Positions 36,575 through 46,004 of a DNA stretch of 64,000 nt are shown here, in pieces. A model generated the notes under the pieces. That model was not told where the DNA came from, made no database searches, and worked only from the letters and a program-made list of their open reading frames with translations. How positions within the stretch are numbered: position 1 is the stretch's first letter; each line of letters begins with the position of its first letter. A program made the position numbers and the translations under genes. The DNA comes from an uncultured Shinella sp. (GTDB taxonomy: Bacteria; Pseudomonadota; Alphaproteobacteria; Rhizobiales; Rhizobiaceae): positions 33,423-97,422 of the forward strand of contig NZ_CAMLFY010000005.1 in assembly GCF_946479415.1 (NCBI RefSeq), given 5' to 3'.

Positions 36575-36734
36575 GCGAAAATCCTAGCCCTGTCCAGCGG
36601 ACCCTGCCAGCGAAATGTGAACAAAACAAAAACATCGACGGCAGCGCGAGAAAACCCTTTACGGCTTTCTTGGATTTCGCAAAACTGAACCTACATGGGA
36701 GGACGATCAAATTCCCTTACAAGAGGCCGCTCCC

Positions 36735-37736
36735 ATGGTGCCCTTCTCCATCCTCGACCTGTCGCCGGTCATCGAAGGCGGCACCGTCGCCCAGTCGCTG
36801 GCCAATTCCCGCCGCCTCGCGCAGGAGGCGGAAGCGCTCGGCTATAAGCGTTTCTGGCTTGCGGAGCACCACGGCATGCGCGGCATTGCCAGCGCCGCCA
36901 CCTCGCTCGTCATCCAGCACGTCGCAGCCGGCACGGAAAAGATCCGCGTCGGCTCCGGTGGCATCATGCTGCCGAACCATTCGCCGCTCGTCATTGCCGA
37001 GCAGTTCGGCACGCTGGCCGCGCTCTTCCCCGATCGCATCGATCTCGGCCTCGGCCGCGCGCCCGGCACCGACATGCGCACCGCGCAGGCGCTGCGCCGC
37101 AATCTCGACAGCGGCGCTGAAAACTTCCCGCAGGATGTCATCGAGTTGATGCAGCTGATGGGGCCGCCGAACCCGCAGCAGAAGGTGGTCGCCATCCCCG
37201 GCACCAACAGCAACGTGCCGGTCTGGCTGCTCGGCTCCAGCCACTACTCGGCGCATCTGGCCGGCATGCTCGGTCTGCCCTTCGCCTTCGCCTCGCATTT
37301 CGCACCCGACATGCTGCTCTCGGCACTGGAAATCTACCGCGAGCGCTTCACGCCCTCGCAATATCTCGACAAGCCGCATGCCATGGTCGGCGTGATGGGG
37401 GCCGCGGCCGATACGGATGCGGAGGCGAACCACATCTTCACCTCCATGCAGCAATCCTTCGTGCGCCTGCGCCGCGGTACGCCGGATGCCTTCCCGCCAC
37501 CGGTCAACGACATGAACGCCTTCTGGAACGAGCAGGAGCGCATCATGGTCGAGCACACGCTGCAATATGCCGTGGTCGGCGCGCCGCAAACGATCCGCGC
37601 CCGCATCGCCGATTTCCTGGATCTCACCAAGGCCGACGAGCTCATCGTTTCCATGCCGATCTACGACATGGAGGCCCGACTAAAATCCGTGCGGCTCTTT
37701 GCCGAAGCCCAGCAGAGTCTGTCACTCGCTGCATGA
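36735..37736 (+). CDS. LLM-class flavin-dependent oxidoreductase
   Basis: 333 aa bacterial-luciferase-like protein (alkanal monooxygenase fold), starting [22 protein letters not shown] with [19 protein letters not shown] at about 38-56. This is the subgroup of single-component LLM enzymes without a known substrate (YhbW-like in E. coli). It is transcribed away from ruvC and ends in a strong terminator. Confidence 0.9.
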   Translation: MVPFSILDLSPVIEGGTVAQSLANSRRLAQEAEALGYKRFWLAEHHGMRGIASAATSLVIQHVAAGTEKIRVGSGGIMLPNHSPLVIAEQFGTLAALFPDRIDLGLGRAPGTDMRTAQALRRNLDSGAENFPQDVIELMQLMGPPNPQQKVVAIPGTNSNVPVWLLGSSHYSAHLAGMLGLPFAFASHFAPDMLLSALEIYRERFTPSQYLDKPHAMVGVMGAAADTDAEANHIFTSMQQSFVRLRRGTPDAFPPPVNDMNAFWNEQERIMVEHTLQYAVVGAPQTIRARIADFLDLTKADELIVSMPIYDMEARLKSVRLFAEAQQSLSLAA

Positions 37737-37740
37737 ACGA

Positions 37741-37776
37741 AAAAGGCCGGGCGCCCATGGGACGCCCGGCCTTTTC
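37741..37776. terminator. Bidirectional terminator, LLM gene and yebC
   Basis: Stem AAAAGGCCGGGCG/CGCCCGGCCTTTT with a CCCATGGGA loop between the convergent LLM and yebC genes. It has A and T runs on both sides. Confidence 0.88.
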
Positions 37777-37796
37777 AATTCAAATGATCCGGTCGA

Positions 37797-38543
37797 TCAG
37801 GCCGAAAGCTTGGCCAGGACTTCGTCGGAGACCTCGAAGTTCGAATAGACGTTCTGCACGTCGTCGTCGTCTTCCAGCGTGTCGATGAGCTTCATCAGCG
37901 ACTGCGCCTTTTCCTCGTCGACCGGCACGGTGTTCTGCGCCTTCCAGATCGCCTTGACGGTCTCGGCTTCGCCGAGCTTGTCTTCCAGCGCCTTGGAAAC
38001 GTCGCCGATATCCTCGAAACCGCAGATGATCGTGTGGCCATCCTCGTCCGTCGTCACGTCTTCGGCGCCGGCATCGATGGCGGCTTCCATCACGGCATCG
38101 GCGGAGCCGACCGACAGCTTGTAGGTGATCTCGCCGACGCGGTCGAAGGAGAAGGACACCGAACCGGTTTCACCCAGCGCGCCGCCGGCCTTGGAGAAAG
38201 TCGAGCGAACGGAGGATGCGGTGCGGTTGCGGTTGTCGGTCAGCGCTTCGACGATGACGGCGACGCCGCCCGGACCGTAGCCCTCGTAGCGGACCTCTTC
38301 GTAGTTCTCGCCATCGACGCCGGACGCCTTCTTGACGGCGCGCTCGATATTGTCCTTCGGCATGGACTGCGCCTTGGCGTTCTGGATCGCCAGACGCAGA
38401 CGGGCGTTCATGGCCGGGTCGGGCAGACCGGTCTTGGCTGCAACCGTGATTTCACGGGCGAGCTTGGAGAACATTTTCGACCGCACGGAATCCTGTTTTC
38501 CCTTGCGGTGCATGATATTCTTGAACTGTGAATGGCCAGCCAT
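37797..38543 (-). CDS. YebC/PmpR (TACO1) family protein
   Basis: 248 aa, full family length, with the hallmark N-terminus [18 protein letters not shown] and the Gly-rich segment [19 protein letters not shown]. Older work called these DNA-binding regulators. Recent work links YebC to relief of ribosome stalling at proline-rich motifs, like mitochondrial TACO1. In many relatives the gene lies near ruvC, as here. Confidence 0.94.
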   Translation of the reverse strand: MAGHSQFKNIMHRKGKQDSVRSKMFSKLAREITVAAKTGLPDPAMNARLRLAIQNAKAQSMPKDNIERAVKKASGVDGENYEEVRYEGYGPGGVAVIVEALTDNRNRTASSVRSTFSKAGGALGETGSVSFSFDRVGEITYKLSVGSADAVMEAAIDAGAEDVTTDEDGHTIICGFEDIGDVSKALEDKLGEAETVKAIWKAQNTVPVDEEKAQSLMKLIDTLEDDDDVQNVYSNFEVSDEVLAKLSA

Positions 38544-38686
38544 GGCACCCCTGTCTCGATTTTGGCGCCCCTTTTCGGGTCGCCGTTCACTTCATGGGGC
38601 CTGCGAGCGCGGGAACGCACCAGCCTGCTGCCCCGATTTTTGGAATGCCGCCTTATAATTTCATTGTCGCGCGGCGTCCAGCACCT

Positions 38687-39181
38687 TCAATCGGCCCGAA
38701 TGCGGGCGCGGCTGAGCAGGAAGGAATGGCCGTCATCGCGCTCGCAGGTCAGTCCCGTGCGCTCGGAGGTGCAGGTGAAGGGACCTGCCGACCAAGTATC
38801 GCCGTAATCCACGGTCCGGTCGCCGCCGCAGCAACGCTGATCGCCGACATTGGACAGGATCACCGCCTTGCCGCTGCGCCCGAGCGTCGCGCGCACATAT
38901 TTCGGCTCCATGCGATCGCAGGAGAGCTCCGGCCCGCCATCGGCCGGCTGGTACACATTGGTCCCACCTTCCGGGATGTAGATACAACCGATATTGCCCG
39001 AGGGCATGACGAAGGTCTGCGCGACGCCGAGCGTGCGCACGGGCGCCTTCTCGACGGGCTGTGTTTCGGCCTGGTTTGGCTTTCCCTTGTCGGTACCCGG
39101 GCCATCCGGCGTCGGCGCACTTGCAGCGAAGGCAGCAGCGGTGGAAAGCAGGACGGCGCAGGCGGCAAGGGAAAAACGCAT
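38687..39181 (-). CDS. Secreted Cys-rich protein, function unknown
   Basis: 164 aa from the ATG at 39181. Signal peptide (LAACAVLLSTAAAFAAS), Pro/Thr/Lys linker, then a compact domain with six Cys, including CIYIPEGG, CCGGDR and CTSERTGLTC, suggesting disulfides in the periplasm. It resembles DUF6636-like small exported proteins, but I cannot name a family securely. Divergent from the next gene. Confidence 0.6.
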   Translation of the reverse strand: MRFSLAACAVLLSTAAAFAASAPTPDGPGTDKGKPNQAETQPVEKAPVRTLGVAQTFVMPSGNIGCIYIPEGGTNVYQPADGGPELSCDRMEPKYVRATLGRSGKAVILSNVGDQRCCGGDRTVDYGDTWSAGPFTCTSERTGLTCERDDGHSFLLSRARIRAD

Positions 39182-39347
39182 CGAAAACTCCGGATCAGCA
39201 GCCCGGACAATAGAAACCGCCGGCCGCTTCGGCAAGGGACGCGGTAAACTGCACCCGCGATCACGATCGGTTGAGCGCTTTTGCGGGAACCTTGTTTGCG
39301 CGCTCACGTTCTCCCGCCATCAACTCCAACGCTTGAGAGGAATAGCC

Positions 39348-39884
39348 ATGTCCAATCTCACCCGTGCCCGTGAAAATCCCAAAGAACAGCTTTTCGACGA
39401 GATCGACCGCATTCATGCCGGCATGCTCGGCGTCGAGGGCAGCCACATGCATATGCAGCCGATGGCGCCGCAGCTCGACCGGCAGGCCGCAACCATCTGG
39501 TTCTTCACCAAGACGGATGCCGATATCGTCGATGCTGTCGTGCCGGGTGCCCGCGCGCATTTCTGCGTCGTCGGCAAGGATCATGACTACCACGCCTGCA
39601 TCGCCGGTCGGATCATGGTGCGCAAGGATCCGGCGAAGGTCGATGAATACTGGAGTTCGGTCGTCGAAGCCTGGTTCGACCACGGCAAGGACGATCCCCG
39701 GCTGACCATGCTGGCGCTGGAGATCGAGGACGTCGAAATCTGGGCCTCGACCGGCAGCAAGCTGAAATTCGGCTGGGAGATCGCCAAAGCGAACTTCAAC
39801 CCCGAAGAGGAGCCGGATGTCGGTGTGAAAACGCATATCAATCTGAGCGGCGGCTCCGCCGATCATCTGCGTCACATGGTCTGA
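39348..39884 (+). CDS. Pyridoxamine 5'-phosphate oxidase-like (general stress type) protein
   Basis: 178 aa from the ATG at 39348, which has GAGAGG 7 nt upstream; the frame is open much further left without support. It is a split-barrel flavin-binding fold protein of the general-stress-protein-26 type (MSNLTRARENPKEQLFDEIDRIHAGML, later IWFFTKTDADIVD). Such proteins bind FMN or F420-like cofactors; the substrate is unknown. Confidence 0.82.
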   Translation: MSNLTRARENPKEQLFDEIDRIHAGMLGVEGSHMHMQPMAPQLDRQAATIWFFTKTDADIVDAVVPGARAHFCVVGKDHDYHACIAGRIMVRKDPAKVDEYWSSVVEAWFDHGKDDPRLTMLALEIEDVEIWASTGSKLKFGWEIAKANFNPEEEPDVGVKTHINLSGGSADHLRHMV

Positions 39885-39891
39885 TGGAAGA

Positions 39892-40716
39892 CTAACGCCA
39901 AAATTCCGGCAGAGCCTCGGCGAGACGCGGACCGATCCGGAGAGGTGCCACCTTCTCGGCAAGTCCCGTGCGGTCGGAAATCTCGACCGCCAGACCGCAG
40001 ATCGTCGCCGGACCGGAGGCCGCTTCAAAGCGGCCTTTCGGCATTTTCGAGATGAAGCGGTTCAGCGGCTCTTCCTTCTCCATGCCGAGCGAGGAATCGT
40101 AATCACCGCACATGCCGGCATCCGACATATAGGCCGTGCCGCCGTTCAGGATCTGGCAATCGGCGGTCGGCACATGGGTATGCGTGCCGACGACGACGCT
40201 GGCGCGGCCATCGACGAAATGGCCGAAACACTGCTTCTCGCTCGTCGCCTCGGCATGGAAATCGAAAATCACGGCATCGGCCTGCTCGCCGAGCGGGCAG
40301 GAGGCGAGGATCGCCTCGCCCGCCGTGAAGGGATCGTCCAGTTCCGGATGCATGAAGACGCGGCCCATGATGTTGGCGACCAGCACGCGCGCGCCGTTCT
40401 TCGCGATGAAGAGATTGGCGCCGCGGCCAGGCGTGCCGGCGGGGTAGTTGGCAGGCCGCAGGAACTGGTCATGCCGGCCGGCGAAGCCCACAGCTTCCTT
40501 CTGGTCCCAGACATGGTTACCGGTCGTCACGACGTCGGCGCCGGCATTGATGGTCTGCAGGAAGATATCCTCGGTGATGCCGAAACCGCCGGCCGCGTTC
40601 TCTCCGTTGACGACGACGAAATCCAGCTTGAAATCGCTGATCAGCCCCGGCAGGCGCTCCCAGACGGCCGTCCGTCCGGTCTTGCCCACCATGTCGCCCA
40701 GAAAAAGAAACCGCAT
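39892..40716 (-). CDS. YmdB-type metallophosphoesterase (TIGR00282)
   Basis: 274 aa. Metal-binding motifs in order: MRFLFLGDMVGKTGR (D8), VNGENAAGGFG, VTTGNHVWDQKE, DFHAEATSEK and VGTHTHVPTAD. This is the bacterial YmdB family of phosphodiesterases, active on 2',3'- and 3',5'-cyclic nucleotides in Bacillus. It lies 9 nt after the cyclo-ligase gene, so it is probably the second gene of that operon. Confidence 0.92.
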   Translation of the reverse strand: MRFLFLGDMVGKTGRTAVWERLPGLISDFKLDFVVVNGENAAGGFGITEDIFLQTINAGADVVTTGNHVWDQKEAVGFAGRHDQFLRPANYPAGTPGRGANLFIAKNGARVLVANIMGRVFMHPELDDPFTAGEAILASCPLGEQADAVIFDFHAEATSEKQCFGHFVDGRASVVVGTHTHVPTADCQILNGGTAYMSDAGMCGDYDSSLGMEKEEPLNRFISKMPKGRFEAASGPATICGLAVEISDRTGLAEKVAPLRIGPRLAEALPEFWR

Positions 40717-40725
40717 CTGACTGCC

Positions 40726-41310
40726 TTACGAAACCGGTTGGAACAAACGGAAGCCGCTCTCGGTGAGGATCGCGTCCAGCGCGACATCATGCGGTTCCGC
40801 GGGTACTGATGCCACTTCCTGGCAGTCGAAGGCAATGCCGATGAGTTTCGGCGTGTGGCCTTTGGCAGTCAGGCGAGCGATGGCGCGATCATAATGCCCG
40901 GCGCCATAGCCGATGCGATGGCCCGCCCGGTCAAAGGCCGAAAGCGGCACGAGCAGGATATCCGGGTCGAGCACGGCGGCCTCTTCACCCGGCCCCGTCG
41001 TGCCGAAGCCCGTCTTGACGACCGGCGCGCCGACCACCAGTTCGCGAAAGATAATCGTCTCGCGGTCGAGCACGACCGGCAGGCAGAGCCGCGCACCGCG
41101 GGTGCGGAAATGCGCCATCAGCGGACGGATATCGGCCTCCGAGCGGATCGGCCAGAAACCCGAGATGACCGTGCCGGGATCGAATTCCAGCCGGTCGCCG
41201 GCATGCTCCACCATGGCAAGGCTGCCCTCGATGCGCGCCTGCGGCGCCATCGCGTCACGCAGCTCCAGCCGCTCGTTGCGGATCGCCGCCTTCTCTACCC
41301 TCGATGTCAC
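40726..41310 (-). CDS. 5-formyltetrahydrofolate cyclo-ligase
   Basis: 194 aa. The substrate loop VISGFWPIRSEADIRPLM and the ATP-binding C-terminal motif RIGYGAGHYDRAIARL are present. It converts 5-formyl-THF to 5,10-methenyl-THF with ATP. In many proteobacteria it sits directly after zapA and 6S RNA; here those lie 3.4 kb upstream, with tal, its regulator, a lipoprotein gene and a small HTH gene between. Confidence 0.94.
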   Translation of the reverse strand: MTSRVEKAAIRNERLELRDAMAPQARIEGSLAMVEHAGDRLEFDPGTVISGFWPIRSEADIRPLMAHFRTRGARLCLPVVLDRETIIFRELVVGAPVVKTGFGTTGPGEEAAVLDPDILLVPLSAFDRAGHRIGYGAGHYDRAIARLTAKGHTPKLIGIAFDCQEVASVPAEPHDVALDAILTESGFRLFQPVS

Positions 41311-41493
41311 TGTCGTCTCCGGCCTGTTTTGCGTGCCTTACCGCTAGCAGTGCGCGAAGGCAAATTCCCTTCCTTTTGCGACACGGCCGAACTGTCCCAC
41401 AATAGCACAAGGAAGCGGAAAAACGCCCGCTCCCGTTAAGCATTGAAACAGCTTGCACTTTGCGACAACTGCGCGAGCCCCTAAGCGGGGCTC

Positions 41494-41715
41494 ATGTCCT
41501 CGGAAAATGATCTTTCCCACCTGCCCGCACTGACCGAAATCGAAAGACGCTGCCTCTCGCTTGCCGCCCATGGCAGGACACCGGCCGAAATCGTGCTTGA
41601 AACCGACCTGACGATGCCACGTGTGGCCGAAGCCATGCGCAGCGCCATCGACAAGCTCGACGCCCGCAACGTCACGGGCGCCATCACCCGCGCCATTCGC
41701 CTCGATCTTCTCTGA
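41494..41715 (+). CDS. Small LuxR-type HTH protein
   Basis: 73 aa consisting of little more than a GerE-like helix-turn-helix (LTEIERRCLSLAAHGRTPAEIVLETDLTMPRVAEAMRSAIDKL). No sensor domain. Rhizobial genomes carry such stand-alone domains next to folate or sugar genes; targets are unknown. Convergent with the SorC-type gene, only 6 nt apart. Confidence 0.7.
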   Translation: MSSENDLSHLPALTEIERRCLSLAAHGRTPAEIVLETDLTMPRVAEAMRSAIDKLDARNVTGAITRAIRLDLL

Positions 41716-41721
41716 TATTGG

Positions 41722-42729
41722 TTAGGCGGCGGCGGAGGCCTCCGCCAGCCGCAGCATCGCCAATGCAGCCCCCTCGTCGGTGATCAGCGTGTTGCAGCCG
41801 ATGCGCCGGATGGTGGCGCGGATGGCCGGCGCCCGGTGCGCGCCGCCCGAGACGAGCACGATGTGCCGCGCCTTCTTCACCGTGTCGAGATCGATCGACA
41901 TCACGCGATGACGGATCGGGTGATCGATCGTGTGCCCCTCCGCATCGAGGAAATTGCACATCGTATCGCACACGCAGCCGGCCGCAATCAGCTCTTCCAG
42001 CTCGTGCCGGGCGATGAAATCACGCGAGAGCGAGCTGGCACGGGGGCCGATATCGCCGCAGCTGACGACGGCGATATCCATGTTCTCCGCCAGGTCGAAC
42101 AGGGTTCCGAGGCCGCATTTCTCGATGAGGCTGCGCTTGGTCTCACGGGAATCGACGAGCAGCGGCGCGAGGAAGAGATAACACTCCGCTCCGAGCTGGC
42201 TCGCCAGCCGCCAGGTATATTCGATCGGGTTGATATGATGCGCCTCGACCACGCCGCCGAGCAGCGAGACGACCTTCACCCGTTCGCGGCGCGCCGGCCG
42301 AAAGCTGGCAAGCGAGGCGGTGAGCGTGCGTCCCCAGCCCACACCGACGGTGCAATCGTCCGGGATGGCTTCCGTCAGGAACTGGCCGAGCGCCAGGCCG
42401 ACGCCCTTGGCCGTCGCCTCTGCACTCTCAGCGGCCGGCACCACCACGGCCTCGTCCAGCCCATAGGCCTTTTCCAGCTGCACGGCGAGTTCGACGCAAT
42501 CGCCGACGCCCTCATTGATCCAGATCTGGACCTCGGAGCGCTTCAGCGCCTCGTCGAGCATGCGGATGACGGTGGTGCGGCTGACGCCGATCTTCTCCGC
42601 CACATCCTTCTGGGTGAGGCCCTGATTGTAATAGAGCCACGCGGCGCGAAGCCGCAAAGCCGCCGATTCCGAATAGGCCGTATGGGTATCGCGCCGGAGT
42701 CTGGCCACGTCGTCTCCATCTGTCTGCAT
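41722..42729 (-). CDS. SorC-family sugar-binding transcriptional regulator
   Basis: 335 aa from the ATG at 42729. An N-terminal HTH (about 38-60, LTQKDVAEKIGVSRTTVIRMLDEA) precedes the sugar-phosphate sensor domain (about 75-335) with VGVGWGRTLTASL, VVSLLGGV, VVSCGDIGPRASS and ITDEGAALAML. Effectors of this family are phosphorylated sugars. It is divergent from tal, so tal is the likely target; the ligand is unknown. The gene has no transporter beside it. Confidence 0.88.
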   Translation of the reverse strand: MQTDGDDVARLRRDTHTAYSESAALRLRAAWLYYNQGLTQKDVAEKIGVSRTTVIRMLDEALKRSEVQIWINEGVGDCVELAVQLEKAYGLDEAVVVPAAESAEATAKGVGLALGQFLTEAIPDDCTVGVGWGRTLTASLASFRPARRERVKVVSLLGGVVEAHHINPIEYTWRLASQLGAECYLFLAPLLVDSRETKRSLIEKCGLGTLFDLAENMDIAVVSCGDIGPRASSLSRDFIARHELEELIAAGCVCDTMCNFLDAEGHTIDHPIRHRVMSIDLDTVKKARHIVLVSGGAHRAPAIRATIRRIGCNTLITDEGAALAMLRLAEASAAA

Positions 42730-42799
42730 GCGTTCTGGCGCGCAGCTTAGCATAGCGAATGGAAAATGCGACATATGTTCACAAGAATAAGCAAAAGTG

Positions 42800-42862
42800 C
42801 TTGACTTTTCTCCCGGGAAGCGATGATAGTCCGCCTCGGATCAACTGGCGGAATTCTGCCAG
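42800..42862 (+). promoter_or_regulatory. Promoter and candidate operator of tal
   Basis: CTTGAC (42800) and ATGATA (42823) with a 17-nt spacer form a plausible sigma70 promoter. Just after the expected start point lies an 18-nt imperfect palindrome (42845-42862, CTGGC and GCCAG arms around a GAATTC core), a reasonable operator for the divergently encoded SorC-type regulator. The leader to the tal ATG is about 160 nt. Confidence 0.45.
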
Positions 42863-42998
42863 GAGATTGGATGTGCCAGCACACGCGGCGACTGAAACAG
42901 GAAGCACGGTCGCCGGGTGCGCTTTCACAGGGAACATGGAGGAGGGCCTGGCGTTTCCAAGGGAAAAGCGGCCCGCAACAACCATTCGGGATTTCGAT

Positions 42999-43961
42999 AT
43001 GACGTCCAAGCTTGAACAACTTCGCGCGATGACAACAGTCGTGGCTGACACCGGCGATATCGAAGCCGTGCGCCGCCTGAAGCCGGTCGATTGCACCACC
43101 AACCCCACGATCGTGCTCAAGGCACTCGGCACGCCGATGTTTGCCGATACGGTGGCGGAAGCCGTCCGCTGGGGCCAGTCGCAGGGCGGCAACCGCGAAG
43201 GTGTCGTCTCGGCCGTTGCCGACCGCCTCGCCATCTCCGTCGGTGCAGCGCTCTCCGAACTCGTGCCCGGCCGCGTCTCGACGGAAGTCGATGCCGACCT
43301 GTCCTTCGACACCGAGGCCTCGATCGCCAAGGGCCGCGAAATCATCAAGGCCTATGAAGCGCGCGGCATTTCCCGCGACCGCATCCTCATCAAGCTCGCC
43401 TCCACCTGGGAAGGCATCCGCGCCGCGGAAGTCCTCCAGAAGGACGGCATCGACTGCAACCTGACGCTGCTCTTCAACAAGGCCCAGGCGATTGCCTGCG
43501 CCGATGCCGGCGCTTTCCTCATCTCGCCCTTCGTCGGCCGCATCCTCGACTGGCACGTCAAGGCCTCGGGCAAGACCTTCACGGCGGAAGACGATCCGGG
43601 CGTGCTGTCGGTCCGTGCGATCTACGACTACTACAAGTCAAACGGCATCAACACGATCGTCATGGGCGCTTCCTTCCGCAACACCGGCGAGATCGAAGCG
43701 CTGGCCGGCTGCGACCGCCTGACGATCAGCCCCGCTTTGCTGGAAGAACTCGACGCCGCCACCGGCACGCTGGAGCGCAAGCTCTCGCCGGAAAAGGCCG
43801 CCAAGGTTTCGCCGATCAAGATCGACGAAAAGACCTTCCGCTGGATGCTCAACGAAGACGCCATGGCCACCGAAAAGCTCTCCGAAGGCATCCGCGCCTT
43901 CGCCAAGGACCTCGGCAGCCTGCGCGCCATGATCGACAAGGAACTGAAGGCCGCCGCCTAA
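42999..43961 (+). CDS. tal: Transaldolase
   Basis: 320 aa TalB-type enzyme. The Schiff-base lysine is K132 in [17 protein letters not shown], the same number as in E. coli Tal[12 protein letters not shown] (32-42) and the phosphate-binding ASFRNTGEI are present. It moves dihydroxyacetone units between sugar phosphates in the pentose-phosphate pathway, partner of Tkt encoded 2 kb downstream. An upstream frame extension (from 42759) lacks support. Confidence 0.96.
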   Translation: MTSKLEQLRAMTTVVADTGDIEAVRRLKPVDCTTNPTIVLKALGTPMFADTVAEAVRWGQSQGGNREGVVSAVADRLAISVGAALSELVPGRVSTEVDADLSFDTEASIAKGREIIKAYEARGISRDRILIKLASTWEGIRAAEVLQKDGIDCNLTLLFNKAQAIACADAGAFLISPFVGRILDWHVKASGKTFTAEDDPGVLSVRAIYDYYKSNGINTIVMGASFRNTGEIEALAGCDRLTISPALLEELDAATGTLERKLSPEKAAKVSPIKIDEKTFRWMLNEDAMATEKLSEGIRAFAKDLGSLRAMIDKELKAAA

Positions 43962-43987
43962 GGCTTGCCGACAATCCGGGAAATACG

Positions 43988-44016
43988 AAGGTCGCCCTTG
44001 AGGCGGCCTTTTCTTT
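43988..44016 (+). terminator. Terminator of tal
   Basis: Stem AAGGTCGCC/GGCGGCCTT (one G-T wobble) with a CTTGA loop, followed by TTCTTTG, 26 nt past the tal stop. Confidence 0.75.
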
Positions 44017-44029
44017 GAGTATCCCGCGC

Positions 44030-44659
44030 TTAGCCGCAGGTTCCACCGAGTCCCAGACGCGGTTCCGAAACCTTGTCGGAAGGCTCGAAACCAACATCCG
44101 ATCCACGTCCCTTGGCACGCTCGACCCCGAAACGGCCAAGATATTCCAGACCTGAGTAGTAGCGTGACTCCGGTGGGCTTGCAGGAATCTCGCCCCTCAA
44201 AGCAGGATCAACATAGTCCAGCCGTTCCTTCCTTCGTGGATCGATTGCTTTGCGCTGCGTAAACGAGGCGGCGGCAAGCTGCTCGCCGAGGGGTGTGAAA
44301 CCTACCGCGTCCCCAGAGCGGCAGAAAACCCTCATGGTCCCGGCCGCGACGTCATAACGATAGAGCCGGTTGCTAAGGCCGATATAGAGAAACTGGCCAT
44401 CCTTGGACCGATAGACCGTCATGCCTGAATTGTACGGCCTTTTCCAGATCTCCTCCCAGTCGGTCGAGACGCTGGAAAACAAAGATCCTTCGGGAGCAAT
44501 TGAAAGCCGCTCTTCCATCCCCCATCCCCAAGCGACCGAATAGGTAATATCGACTTTCTCCATCGGTGCAGCAATCGTGATCGAGCGCCGCGATATCACG
44601 CAGCCGCCCAAGCCTACAAGCATCAAGATGCAAAGCAGGCACAATGAAAAATGCTTCAT
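44030..44659 (-). CDS. Predicted lipoprotein, function unknown
   Basis: 209 aa from the ATG at 44659. A lipoprotein signal with lipobox LGGC (MLVGLGGCVISRRS) is visible. The remainder has beta-strand-rich segments (GQFLYIGLSNRLYRYDVAAGTMRVF) resembling one propeller blade, but no recognised domain. GC and codon use look a little less biased than neighbours. It sits alone between 6S RNA and tal, a place where relatives often have nothing, so it may be a recent addition. Confidence 0.6.
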   Translation of the reverse strand: MKHFSLCLLCILMLVGLGGCVISRRSITIAAPMEKVDITYSVAWGWGMEERLSIAPEGSLFSSVSTDWEEIWKRPYNSGMTVYRSKDGQFLYIGLSNRLYRYDVAAGTMRVFCRSGDAVGFTPLGEQLAAASFTQRKAIDPRRKERLDYVDPALRGEIPASPPESRYYSGLEYLGRFGVERAKGRGSDVGFEPSDKVSEPRLGLGGTCG

Positions 44660-44754
44660 TTTGTCTCCCGAACAAACCGAAACTACGCGATTGCCGCTAC
44701 CCTCAGGAATAGCGAGGCCGGCGCTATTTCGATATGGAAGAGCAAAAAAGGAAA

Positions 44755-44917
44755 AAGTGCGATCCACGGCGACCGATGGAGATTTACGATCCTGGGTGCC
44801 TACAAACGTAGGTGGGCGCCATATGTCCAAGCCCACGGGCCTGGTCAGGGACAGCTCCCTTTGGATCGAGTATGGCCCCAGGGATTGTGGTTCCTGTCGG
44901 GAAGCGCAGACCGCACC
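44755..44917 (-). ncRNA. ssrS: 6S RNA
   Basis: About 160 nt downstream of zapA on the same strand, the usual place. The 5' GUGCGGUC pairs with GAUCGCAC at the 3' end (8 bp), closing a long hairpin. A central bubble holds the small 3'-strand hairpin CCUAC/GUAGG. An apical arm is formed by GGGGCCAUA/UAUGGCGCCC with two terminal hairpins. A -10-like CTATAT (44922-44927 complement) lies just upstream, and TTTTTCC follows the 3' end. This is the 6S design: it mimics an open promoter and binds sigma70 RNA polymerase. Ends are estimated to a few nt. Confidence 0.82.
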
Positions 44918-45012
44918 TGAGATATAGGATGAAAACCGGCGTTTCGCCAGTGGCAATCGTCGAAGCATCTCCAGCAAAAGCGCGAAGTCTGGAAATGCGC
45001 AAACGCTCCGGA

Positions 45013-45384
45013 TCAGTTGACCGGCGGCTTGCCGTTGAGCTTCGCGGCCATGCCCTGAATCTGGCTGGTCAGTTCGCCGAGCGCCTGGGCGATCGCCTCC
45101 TCGCTGCGGGAAACCTCGCCCATCACACCTTCGCGACCCTTGCGCAGGTCTTCGGCTTCCTTCTCGAGCTTGCCGAGCCGGCGCTTCACGTCGTTCAGCT
45201 CGTCCATCACCATGATGCCGGCCATGACGGTCAGGCGCAGGTCGCCGATCTCGCCGAACTGGCTTTTCAGGTGGCCGACATATTGATCGAAGCCGGCGGC
45301 AAGCTCTTCGAGATGCGTCTCCTGCCCCTCTTCGCAGGCCATGCGATAGGCCTTGCCATCAATCTGTACGGTTACCTGTGCCAT
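45013..45384 (-). CDS. zapA: ZapA, cell-division (Z-ring-associated) protein
   Basis: 123 aa. The ZapA N-terminal domain (VTVQIDGKAYRMACEEGQETHLEELAAGFDQYVGHL) with the GDLRLTVMAGIMVMDEL helix precedes a C-terminal coiled coil. It bundles FtsZ filaments. It follows the DUF4164 gene and precedes 6S RNA on the minus strand. Confidence 0.94.
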   Translation of the reverse strand: MAQVTVQIDGKAYRMACEEGQETHLEELAAGFDQYVGHLKSQFGEIGDLRLTVMAGIMVMDELNDVKRRLGKLEKEAEDLRKGREGVMGEVSRSEEAIAQALGELTSQIQGMAAKLNGKPPVN

Positions 45385-45402
45385 GCGGATTCTTTCTGAT
45401 GA

Positions 45403-45675
45403 TTAGCGGTCGAGCACGGCCCGGATCGTTTCCATGGCCGTGACGAGACGGCGGGAAACCTCGCGGTTGACCTCCTCAAGCCGGTTGGCGCGGAATTCGG
45501 ACTGGTCGAGCTCCTGGGCAAGCCGCGAGCGGTCGATGTTGACCCGCCGCACTTCGCCCTCCACGTCGCCGCGATCACGCTCGCGCTCGAAGCGCATGTC
45601 GAGCGCATTGTCCAGACTGCTGAGCGCCTTGCGAAGCTCCTCGATTGCTGTCCGAACTGTTTCCCCGTTGGTCAT
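45403..45675 (-). CDS. DUF4164 coiled-coil protein (ZapB-like partner)
   Basis: 90 aa, nearly all coiled coil (AIEELRKALSSLDNALDMRFERERDRGDVEGEV). DUF4164 proteins are found directly upstream of zapA in rhizobia, 18 nt apart here, so a role with ZapA at the Z-ring is likely, comparable to ZauP or ZapB. That role is inferred from context only. Confidence 0.82.
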   Translation of the reverse strand: MTNGETVRTAIEELRKALSSLDNALDMRFERERDRGDVEGEVRRVNIDRSRLAQELDQSEFRANRLEEVNREVSRRLVTAMETIRAVLDR

Positions 45676-46004
45676 AAAGCCTTCACCGGCACTCTCAAAA
45701 AACGCGAATCGCCGCCGCCAGCGCCGGTTCTCTCGCTTTGACAGTATTCAACTGCGGGCATGAGCGTCAACACCGCGACCGGCAACGCCATAAACCCGCT
45801 GTGGATCAGCCATTCGGCCGGTTGCAAAGAGCGCCTGCGACACCTTTTCGCAAAGGCTAAAAAAGGCGGCGGATTCGGCCCTCAAATGCCGGAAAAACCG
45901 CCGAATTCGTTGACTCCGACGATGCACCTGCTATGTGTCACCCGCTTCCTAACCGATACCCTAAAAGGCATCGGGCCCAACACTCCGAAGAAGACGGAAC
46001 AGTC
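45676..46004 (+). promoter_or_regulatory. Upstream region of tkt
   Basis: 329 nt between the DUF4164 gene (minus) and tkt (plus). GTTGAC (45909) and CTATGT (45931), 16 nt apart, form the best promoter for tkt. An 82-codon ORF (45760-46008) overlaps the tkt start; it has no ribosome-binding site or recognisable sequence and is probably not a gene. Nothing else stands out. Confidence 0.5.

Noticed and set aside
44577..44927. Plus-strand ORFs antisense to 6S RNA and the lipoprotein start
   Set aside because: They cover a conserved-looking structured RNA and have no ribosome-binding sites; peptide sequence looks random.
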